From assembly GCA_027458945.1 (NCBI GenBank), contig DAIDOU010000206.1, positions 1 through 10,762 of the forward strand: DNA of 10,762 nucleotides. Reading direction: 5' to 3'. The notes below the pieces were generated by a model. It was not told where the DNA came from. It did no database searches and saw only the letters and a program-made list of their open reading frames with translations. This DNA is from Acidobacteriota bacterium (GTDB lineage Bacteria; Acidobacteriota; Thermoanaerobaculia; Thermoanaerobaculales; Thermoanaerobaculaceae). The translations under genes were made by a program, and so were the position numbers. Positions 1 to 6,157 of the stretch are shown here, in pieces; position 1 is the first letter of the stretch; every line of letters starts with the position of its first letter.

Positions 1-346
1 GCGCCACCGTGAGAGCGAGCTCGCCGCCGACGCCCGCGACCTCGATGCCCAGGTCGCACTCGACGTCCGCACCACGTTCGCGAACGCCGACACCGCCTTG
101 CGCCAGGTCGCCTACCTCCGCGATCAACTCCTCCCCGAAGCCGCCGACGCCTACCGCGTGGCCTCGGTGAGCTACGGGCTCGGCGGCTCCTCCGCTCTCG
201 ACGTGCTCGACGCCAAGCGCACGATGCTCGACGCCAGGACCCAGTACACCAACGCCCTCGGCGCCGCCGACGACGCGCTCGCCGACCTCGAGCGCGCCGT
301 GGGCGCGCCGCTGCCGCAGCCGACTGGAGACTCCGATGATCGGTAG
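1..346 (+). CDS. Outer membrane efflux protein, CzcC/TolC family (C-terminal end, 5' truncated by window)
   Basis: This is the last ~114 residues of an outer membrane factor, the exit duct of a tripartite efflux pump. The frame is open from base 2 and the gene begins before the window. The visible part is alanine- and leucine-rich, predicted helical, and has the TolC-family pattern near the C-terminus: a Tyr-Gly-Leu-Gly-Gly stretch followed by ALDVLDAKRTMLDARTQY and ending in LERAVGAPLP, as is common in outer membrane partners of RND pumps. Its stop overlaps the adaptor gene by 11 bases, and the permease follows, so it is the C component of a CzcCBA-like operon. The N-terminal signal and the first OEP repeat lie outside the window. 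The family call is firm. The substrate can only be inferred from the neighbours. Confidence 0.88.
   Translation, partial: RHRESELAADARDLDAQVALDVRTTFANADTALRQVAYLRDQLLPEAADAYRVASVSYGLGGSSALDVLDAKRTMLDARTQYTNALGAADDALADLERAVGAPLPQPTGDSDDR
326..329 (+). promoter_or_regulatory. Ribosome binding site of the RND adaptor gene
   Basis: GGAG lies six bases before the ATG at 336, inside the last codons of the outer membrane protein gene. It supports the ATG at 336 as the start and lets ribosomes reload while the upstream gene is still being translated. Confidence 0.6.
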
Positions 347-1481
347 CCCCCGCATCCTCGCCGCCGCACTGGCCGCCGCCGCGCTCGCCGTGCTGGGCTC
401 CTGCACGCGCGCCGGGAGCGCCCCGGCCGACCCGCCCGCGAACCCGTCCGCGTTCACGCTCGGGCCCGGACAGCGCGAGAAGATTCACGTCGAGACCGCG
501 GCCCGGGCGCCGTTCTTCCGCACCGTCCAGGCCACCGGGACGGTCGCCTTCGACGGCGACCGGGCAACGCAGGTGATCGCGCCGTTCTCCGGCCCGGTCG
601 CTCGCATCCTGGTCGAGCTAGGCGCGGCGGTCCGGCGCGGGCAGCCGCTGGCGGTCACCGTCTCGCCCGACTTCGCCGCCGCGGTCAGCGCCTACCGCAA
701 GGCCGAGGCGACCGCGCGCAACGCCGCCCGCATCTCGACGCTCGACCAGCAGCTGTTCGCCAGCGACGGGATCGCCCGCCGCGACATGGAGCAGGCGGAG
801 ACCGACGCGATCTCCGCGGCGGCCGACCGCGACGCGGCCGTGCAGCAGTTGCGCTCCCTCGGCGTCGGCGAGCGGGCGATCGCGGACCTGCGCGCCGGCC
901 GCGACGCGGCGCCGCCGCAGGGCGTCATCCGGTCGCCGCTCACCGGGACGGTGGTGGAGCGCCTGATCACGCCGGGCCAGCTGTTGCAGGCGGGCGCCAC
1001 CCCGTGCTTCACCGTCGCCGACACGTCGACGGTCTGGGTGATGGCCGAGATCTTCGAAAGCGACCTGCCGTTCGTCGCGCTCGGCGATCCGGCCGAGGTC
1101 ACCAGCGCCACCGCCGGGATCTCGCGCGCGGGCACGGTGGACAACATCTCGGCGCTCGTCAACCCGGACACGCGGGCGGTCGCGGTGCGCGTGGTCACGC
1201 CCAATCCGGACGGCGCACTGAAGAAGGACATGTACGTGCGCGTCGCGATCCGCTCACGCCGGCCGACGACCGGCATCATGGTGCCGGTCTCGGCGCTGCT
1301 GCGCGACGACGACGACCTGCCGTTCGTCTTCGTCGAGAACGCCGACGGCAGCTTCGGTCGCCACCGGGTCACGCTCGGTGAACGCGCCGGTGACCGGCAG
1401 GAGATCACCGCCGGCCTGGCGCCCGGCGAGCGCGTGGTGGTGGAGGGCGGGCTGTTCATGCAGTTCGCGCAGAGCCAGTGA
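336..1481 (+). CDS. RND efflux periplasmic adaptor subunit (HlyD/CusB/CzcB family), lipoprotein
   Basis: This is a membrane fusion protein of 381 residues that bridges the RND permease and the outer membrane duct in the periplasm. Residues 1-23 form a lipoprotein signal (Arg, Ala/Leu-rich core, then LGSC with Cys23 as the predicted lipidated residue). The two halves of the lipoyl-like barrel-sandwich are at about 78-116 (APFSGPVARI, then GAAVRRGQPL) and 196-230 (RSPLTGTVVERLITPGQ, with the next segment reading VADTSTVWVMAEIFESDL). A helical hairpin of about 117-190 lies between them. The beta-barrel is at about 235-305 and the membrane-proximal domain at 311-375. I see no N-terminal His- or Met-rich metal-binding extension of the kind found in some CzcB and CusB proteins. 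The ATG is chosen for its Shine-Dalgarno and the signal peptide directly after it. The stop overlaps the permease start by four bases. Confidence 0.93.
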   Translation: MIGSPRILAAALAAAALAVLGSCTRAGSAPADPPANPSAFTLGPGQREKIHVETAARAPFFRTVQATGTVAFDGDRATQVIAPFSGPVARILVELGAAVRRGQPLAVTVSPDFAAAVSAYRKAEATARNAARISTLDQQLFASDGIARRDMEQAETDAISAAADRDAAVQQLRSLGVGERAIADLRAGRDAAPPQGVIRSPLTGTVVERLITPGQLLQAGATPCFTVADTSTVWVMAEIFESDLPFVALGDPAEVTSATAGISRAGTVDNISALVNPDTRAVAVRVVTPNPDGALKKDMYVRVAIRSRRPTTGIMVPVSALLRDDDDLPFVFVENADGSFGRHRVTLGERAGDRQEITAGLAPGERVVVEGGLFMQFAQSQ

Positions 1482-4400
1482 GCGAGCGCCCCGTGGTGCC
1501 GCCCGACGATCACTCGCGCACCGGATCGCTGATCCACCGCATCGTCACCGCCGCGCTGCAGCAGCGCTTCCTCACCGTCCTGCTCGCTGCGCTGCTGGTC
1601 GGCGCCGGGATCTGGTCGTTCTCGCGCCTGCCGGTCGACGCCTACCCCGACCTCTCGCCCCCGATGGTGGAGTTCATCACCCAGTGGCCGGGCCACGCCG
1701 CGGAGGAGGTCGAGCGCCTGATCACGGTGCCGCTCGAGGTCGAGATGAACGGCATCCCGCACATGACGACGCTGCGCTCGATCTCGCTGTACGGGCTCTC
1801 GGACGTGCGCATGACGTTCGCGTTCGGCTCCGACAACTACCTCGCCCGCCAGTTCGCCTTCGAGCGCGCCGCGGGCGCCTCGCTGCCCGACGGCGTGACG
1901 CCGCAGCTGGCGCCGCTGTCGTCGCCCTCGGGGTTGATCTACCGCTACGTGCTCGACAGCCCAGACCGCACGCCGATGGAGCTGAAGACGATCGAGGACT
2001 GGATCGTCGAGCGCCAGTACAAGAGCGTGCCGGGGGTCGCGGACGACTCCGGCTTCGGCGGCGAGACGATGCAGTACCAGGTCGTCCTCGACCCCACCCG
2101 GCTCGCGGGCGCCGGCCTCTCGGTGCCGGCGGTGGCGGCGGCGCTCGCGGCCAACAACGGCAACGCCGGCGGCGGCTTCTACTCGCAGGGCGGACAGTTC
2201 TACTACGTCCGCGGCCTCGGCCGCCTGCACACCCCCGAGGAGATCGGCGACGTCGTCCTCGCCGTCCACGACGGCACGCCCGTGCTGGTGCACGACGTCG
2301 GCCGCGTCGTCATCGGCCACGCGCCGCGGCTCGGGCAGTTCGGCTTCGACGGCCGCGACGACGCGGTCGAGGGCGTCATCCTCATGCAGACCGGCGAGCA
2401 GGCCCAGGTCGTGCTCAAGCGCGTCGAGGCGAAGACCGCCGAGCTCAACCGCTCGATCCTGCCCCGCGACGTGAAGATCCATCCCTACTACGACCGCAGC
2501 GACCTGATTGCGCTGACGACCCGCACCGTCGAGGACAACCTGCTGCGCGGCATGGTCCTGGTCGTGGTCGTCCTGATCTTCTTCCTCTACAACGTGCGCT
2601 CCGGGCTGGTCGTCGCGGTGACGATCCCGCTCTCGCTCCTGTTCGCGTTCGTCTGCCTCGACCTCAGGCACATCCCGGCGAACCTGCTCTCGATCGGCGC
2701 GATCGACTTCGGCATCCTGGTGGACGGTGCCGTGGTGATGGTGGAGAACGTGTTCCGCCAGCTCGCCGCCCGCGCCGGCCAAGAGTACAAAGTGCGCGAG
2801 GTGATCGCGGCGGCGGCGGCCGAGGTGGACCGGCCGATCTTCTTCGCGGTCGCGGTGATCGTCGCCGGCTTCCTGCCGATCTACGTCCTCTCCGGGCCCT
2901 CGGGCGAGCTGTTCAAGCCGATGGCCGACACCACGATCTTCGCCCTCGTCGGCTCGCTCATCCTCACCCTCTCGCTGCTGCCGGTGCTGTGCTCGTGGGC
3001 GCTGCGCAAGGGGGTGCGCGAGCGGCGCAACCCGGCGTTCGAGGCGGTGAAGCGGGCGTACGCCCGCGGCCTCGACCTCTGCCTCGCCTATCCGCGCGGC
3101 ACCGCCGTCGTGTCGCTCGCGCTGCTGGCGGGCTCGCTCCTCTTCATCCCCGGCATCGGGGCCGAGTTCATGCCGCACCTCGACGAGGGCGCGCTGTGGA
3201 TCCGCGGCACGATGCCGTACACCATCTCGTTCGAGGAGTCGCGCAAGATCGCCCCGCAGGTGCGGGCGATCCTGCGCTCGTTCCCCGAGGTCACGGTCGT
3301 CGCCTCCGAGCACGGCCGCCCCGACGACGGCACCGACCCCACCGGCTTCTTCAACGTCGAGTTCTACGTCGGTCTCAAGCCGTACAGCGAGTGGCGCGGG
3401 CCGTACAAGACCAAGGACGAGCTGACCGACGCCATCATGGCCAGGCTGCGCGTCTTCCCGGGGATCGTGTTCAACCACACCCAGCCCGCCGAGGACGCGG
3501 TCGACGAGGCGGAGACCGGCCTCAAGAGCGCGCTGGCGGTCAAGGTCTTCGGCCCCGACCTGGCGGTGCTCGAGGCGAAGGGCAAACAGATCAAGCGCGT
3601 CCTCGCGGGCGTGCCCGGAATGGCGCACATCACCGTCGTGCAGGAGCTGGGCCAGCCCTCTCTCACCGTCACCGCCAACCGCGCCCGCCTCGCTCGCTAC
3701 GGCCTCAACGTCGCCGACATCAACGGACTGATCGAGGCGGCGGTCGGCGGCACCGCCGCGACCCAGGTCGTGCAGGGCGAGCGGCTGTTCGACCTCGTCG
3801 TGCGCCTGGCACCGCAGTTCCGCCGCACGCCGGAGGAGATCGGCAACATCCTCGTCGCCACCCCGGGCGGGCAACAGATCCCGCTCAGGGAGCTGGCCGA
3901 CATCAAGGTCGTCAACGGCGCCTCGTTCATCTACCGCGAGGCCAACTCGCGCTACATCGGCGTGCAGTATTCGGTGGAGGGCCGCGACCTCGCCGGCGCC
4001 GTCGAGGACGCGCAGCGCCAGGTCGCGGCGCGCGTGTCGCTCCCGGAGGGGTACCGCGTCTCGTGGGGCGGCGAGTACCGCGAGTACACGGCCGCGCGGC
4101 GGCAGCTGCGGATCGTCCTGCCGCTGACGCTGTTCGTGATCTTCCTGCTGCTGTTCGCCCTGTACGGCAACTTCAAGTTCCCGCTCATCACGGTGCTCGG
4201 CGTGCTGCTCTCGGCGCCGATCGGCGGGCTCGCGGCGCTCTGGCTGACCGGAACGCCTTTCTCGGTGTCGAGCGGGATCGGGTTCATCGCGCTGTTCGGG
4301 GTCTCGGTGCAGACCGCGGTCGTCTACATCTCGTACGCGAACGAGCTGCGCCTCGGCGGGATGGGGATTGCCGGCGCCGCCCGCGAGGCGGCGCTGCTGC

Positions 4401-4606
4401 GCCTGCGCCCGATCATGATGACCGCGCTGGTCGCCGCGCTCGGCCTCCTGCCGGCCGCCGTGGCGACCGGGGTCGGCACCGACTCGCAGCGCCCGTTCGC
4501 GCTGGTGATTGTCTCCGGCCTGTTCTCACGCCTGCTCATCAGCGTCTTCCTCATGCCGGCCCTGTACGCGCTCGTCGCCCGCGAGGGCGACCGCCTGCAG
4601 GTGTGA
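1478..4606 (+). CDS. Heavy-metal efflux RND transporter permease (CzcA/CusA family)
   Basis: This is the inner membrane pump, 1042 residues, typical for HME-RND proteins. It drives substrate out through the adaptor and duct using the proton gradient. It starts with TM1 at about 31-48 followed by LPVDAYPDLSPP, a family hallmark. Two large periplasmic porter regions follow (about 50-340 and 560-870), each leading into a block of membrane helices. TM4 reads DFGILVDGAVVMVEN, so Asp410, Asp416 and Glu423 match in spacing the CzcA proton-relay residues. The C-terminal block has RPIMMTALVAALGLLP, DSQRPFA and LFLMPALY-like ends (SVFLMPALYAL). The substrate-site methionines of E. coli CusA appear replaced by Ile575, Asn626 and Glu677 (alignment from memory), favouring Zn/Co/Ni/Cd-type divalent ions over Cu/Ag. 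The start is GTG in a GTGA overlap with the adaptor stop and has no own Shine-Dalgarno, so coupled translation is likely. The exact metal is undetermined. Confidence 0.95.
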   Translation: MSERPVVPPDDHSRTGSLIHRIVTAALQQRFLTVLLAALLVGAGIWSFSRLPVDAYPDLSPPMVEFITQWPGHAAEEVERLITVPLEVEMNGIPHMTTLRSISLYGLSDVRMTFAFGSDNYLARQFAFERAAGASLPDGVTPQLAPLSSPSGLIYRYVLDSPDRTPMELKTIEDWIVERQYKSVPGVADDSGFGGETMQYQVVLDPTRLAGAGLSVPAVAAALAANNGNAGGGFYSQGGQFYYVRGLGRLHTPEEIGDVVLAVHDGTPVLVHDVGRVVIGHAPRLGQFGFDGRDDAVEGVILMQTGEQAQVVLKRVEAKTAELNRSILPRDVKIHPYYDRSDLIALTTRTVEDNLLRGMVLVVVVLIFFLYNVRSGLVVAVTIPLSLLFAFVCLDLRHIPANLLSIGAIDFGILVDGAVVMVENVFRQLAARAGQEYKVREVIAAAAAEVDRPIFFAVAVIVAGFLPIYVLSGPSGELFKPMADTTIFALVGSLILTLSLLPVLCSWALRKGVRERRNPAFEAVKRAYARGLDLCLAYPRGTAVVSLALLAGSLLFIPGIGAEFMPHLDEGALWIRGTMPYTISFEESRKIAPQVRAILRSFPEVTVVASEHGRPDDGTDPTGFFNVEFYVGLKPYSEWRGPYKTKDELTDAIMARLRVFPGIVFNHTQPAEDAVDEAETGLKSALAVKVFGPDLAVLEAKGKQIKRVLAGVPGMAHITVVQELGQPSLTVTANRARLARYGLNVADINGLIEAAVGGTAATQVVQGERLFDLVVRLAPQFRRTPEEIGNILVATPGGQQIPLRELADIKVVNGASFIYREANSRYIGVQYSVEGRDLAGAVEDAQRQVAARVSLPEGYRVSWGGEYREYTAARRQLRIVLPLTLFVIFLLLFALYGNFKFPLITVLGVLLSAPIGGLAALWLTGTPFSVSSGIGFIALFGVSVQTAVVYISYANELRLGGMGIAGAAREAALLRLRPIMMTALVAALGLLPAAVATGVGTDSQRPFALVIVSGLFSRLLISVFLMPALYALVAREGDRLQV

Positions 4607-4642
4607 TCCGCACGGCGTCGCGTGCTACCGTCTCCTCGGGCG

Positions 4643-4659
4643 GCCGGGTCGATCCCGGC
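4643..4659 (+). other. Hairpin between RND permease and pyruvate kinase genes
   Basis: GCCGGG, the loop TCGAT, then CCCGGC form a perfect 6-bp GC stem with a five-base loop. It lies 36 bases after the permease stop and five bases before the pyruvate kinase Shine-Dalgarno. No U-tract follows, so it is a weak terminator at best. It could equally act as a structure affecting pyruvate kinase translation. In DNA this rich in GC such stems also occur by chance. Confidence 0.3.
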
Positions 4660-4664
4660 GGATC

Positions 4665-4669
4665 GGGGG
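4665..4669 (+). promoter_or_regulatory. Ribosome binding site deciding the pyruvate kinase start
   Basis: GGGGG lies eight bases before the ATG at 4678. An in-frame GTG at 4603, overlapping the permease stop, would add 25 residues without a Shine-Dalgarno and without resemblance to the family N-terminus. The canonical RRTKIVATLGPAS segment begins only nine residues after the ATG, so 4678 is preferred. Confidence 0.6.
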
Positions 4670-4677
4670 CGATCGCG

Positions 4678-6117
4678 ATGAGCGGTGCCGGCGGCGACGC
4701 ACGCAGGACCAAGATCGTGGCCACGCTCGGGCCGGCCTCGGCCGACCCCGGCGCGGTGGCGGCGCTCGCGCAGGCCGGCGCCGACGTCTTCCGCCTCAAC
4801 GCCGCGCACCTGACGCCTGCGGGGATCGCGCCGCTGGTGGCACTGGCGCACGGCGCGGAGGGCGCGGCAGGGCGCACGCTGGCGGTGTTCTGCGACCTCG
4901 CCGGCCCGAAGCTGCGTGTCACGCGCGGGCCCGGCGACGCGCCGCTGCGTGACGGCGCGGGCGTCACGATCGGGGCCGCCGGCAGCGGCGCCGCGATCGA
5001 GGTCGAGGGGATCGACCCGGCGCGCGAGTGCCCCGTGGGCTCGCGCGTGCTCGTACACGACGGCAAGGTCGTCCTGCGCGTCGAGGCGGTCGCGGGCGCC
5101 GCCGTACGCGCCGCGGTCGTGCGCGGCGGCGCCGTCGGGCCGGGGATGGGGGTCAACCTCCCCGACGTCGAGACCTCGCTCCCCTCCCTCACCGAACACG
5201 ACCGGCGCTGCATCACCGCCGCCCTGGACGCGGGGATCGACGCGTTCTCGCTCTCGTTCGTCCGCCGCGCCGAGGACGTGGCGGAGCTGCGCCGCGCGAT
5301 GACGGCTCACGGGCGCACCGTTCCGGTGATCGCGAAGCTCGAGAAGGCCCAGGCCGTGGCGGACGACGCGCTCGCCGCGATCATCGCCGCCGCCGACGGG
5401 GTCATGGTCGCGCGCGGCGACCTCGGCGCGGAGACCTCACCCGAGATGGTGCCGGTGCTGCAGAAGCGCATCCTGCGGCAGGCGCGCGCCGCCGGCCTCC
5501 CGGCGATCACCGCCACCGAGATGCTCGAGAGCATGATCCACGAGCCGCGGCCGACCCGCGCCGAAGCCAGCGACGTGGCCAACGCGGTGTTCGACGGGTC
5601 GGACGCGGTGATGCTCAGCGCCGAGACCGCGATCGGCGATCACCCCGCGATCGCGGTCGAGGCGTGCGCCCGCATCGTGCGCGAGGCCGAGCGCCACCCC
5701 GAGTTCCGCGCCGGCTGGACCGCGCCTCCCCCGGCGCCGGACGCCGACGAGCCGGTGGCCGACGCGGTGGCCGCCGCGGCCGCCTCCGCTGCCGACCAAC
5801 TCGGCGCCGCGGCGGCGGTGTGCTTTACGCAGAGCGGGACCACCGCGCGCCTGCTCGCGCGTCACCGCCCGGCCGCGCCGATCCTGGCGATCACGCCGAG
5901 GCTCGAGGTGGCGCGCGCGCTCGCCCTCGTCTGGGGGGTGCGCGCCCGCGTCGTGGCCGTGCCCGCCGATCACGAGGAGGTCGTGGCGCTGGCCGAACGC
6001 GAGGCGGTGCGCGAGCGGCTGGCGGCGCCGGGGTCGCTGCTCGTGATCACGCACGGCGCCCCGGTCGTGGCGCGGCCGCTCACCAACCTGATGCGGGTGC
6101 ACCGCATCGCAGGGTGA
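4678..6117 (+). CDS. pyk: Pyruvate kinase
   Basis: A cytoplasmic glycolytic enzyme of 479 residues that transfers phosphate from phosphoenolpyruvate to ADP. The N-terminus RRTKIVATLGPAS starts the barrel. Arg39, Asn41 and Asp73 sit at active-site positions. The lid (B) domain spans about 80-165. The signature VIAKLEKAQAV holds catalytic Lys220 and metal ligand Glu222. ARGDLGAE provides Asp248, and ITATEMLESM gives Thr280. RPTRAEASDVANAVFDGSDA and VMLSAETAIGDHP follow. The regulatory C domain, about 355-479, ends in TNLMRVHRIAG. All catalytic residues are present. The K+ region is unusual: DLAGPKLRV (73-81) replaces DTKGPEIRT, and NAAH (41-44) replaces NFSH. This is the pattern expected of a K+-independent enzyme. 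The gene is in the same direction as the efflux operon, 71 bases behind it. It may be co-transcribed or have its own promoter, but I see no convincing -35/-10. Confidence 0.95.
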   Translation: MSGAGGDARRTKIVATLGPASADPGAVAALAQAGADVFRLNAAHLTPAGIAPLVALAHGAEGAAGRTLAVFCDLAGPKLRVTRGPGDAPLRDGAGVTIGAAGSGAAIEVEGIDPARECPVGSRVLVHDGKVVLRVEAVAGAAVRAAVVRGGAVGPGMGVNLPDVETSLPSLTEHDRRCITAALDAGIDAFSLSFVRRAEDVAELRRAMTAHGRTVPVIAKLEKAQAVADDALAAIIAAADGVMVARGDLGAETSPEMVPVLQKRILRQARAAGLPAITATEMLESMIHEPRPTRAEASDVANAVFDGSDAVMLSAETAIGDHPAIAVEACARIVREAERHPEFRAGWTAPPPAPDADEPVADAVAAAAASAADQLGAAAAVCFTQSGTTARLLARHRPAAPILAITPRLEVARALALVWGVRARVVAVPADHEEVVALAEREAVRERLAAPGSLLVITHGAPVVARPLTNLMRVHRIAG

Positions 6118-6130
6118 GGCGGCGGACGGC

Positions 6131-6157
6131 GGCGGGCCTCAGTTCCCCTCGCCCGCC
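6131..6157. terminator. Possible hairpin between convergent genes
   Basis: GGCGGGC and GCCCGCC form a 7-bp stem around a 13-base loop, at the meeting point of pyruvate kinase (ending 6117) and the mscS-type gene (ending 6139 on the other strand). There is no T-run on either side and the stem covers the last codons of the channel gene. It is the only candidate for terminating the two convergent transcripts, but it is weak. Confidence 0.2.

Noticed and set aside
692..3874. A 1060-codon open frame antisense to the adaptor and permease genes
   Set aside because: The product is an Asp/Arg/His/Val-rich low-complexity sequence, as expected for the antisense of high-GC coding DNA. There is no start signal and no recognisable domain.
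4669..4676. GCGATCGC octamer, identical to the HIP1 repeat of cyanobacteria
   Set aside because: Single copies, such as another in the pyk gene near 5647, are expected by chance in GC-rich DNA, and nothing else here suggests a cyanobacterium.
1378..4677. An open frame of more than 1000 codons in the plus strand running out of frame through the RND permease and into pyruvate kinase
   Set aside because: Its translation is Arg/Ala/Pro/Gly-rich without family motifs, and it lies under a strongly supported permease. It is open because stops are rare at this GC content. Only the part from 4678 is real. It is not a fusion protein.
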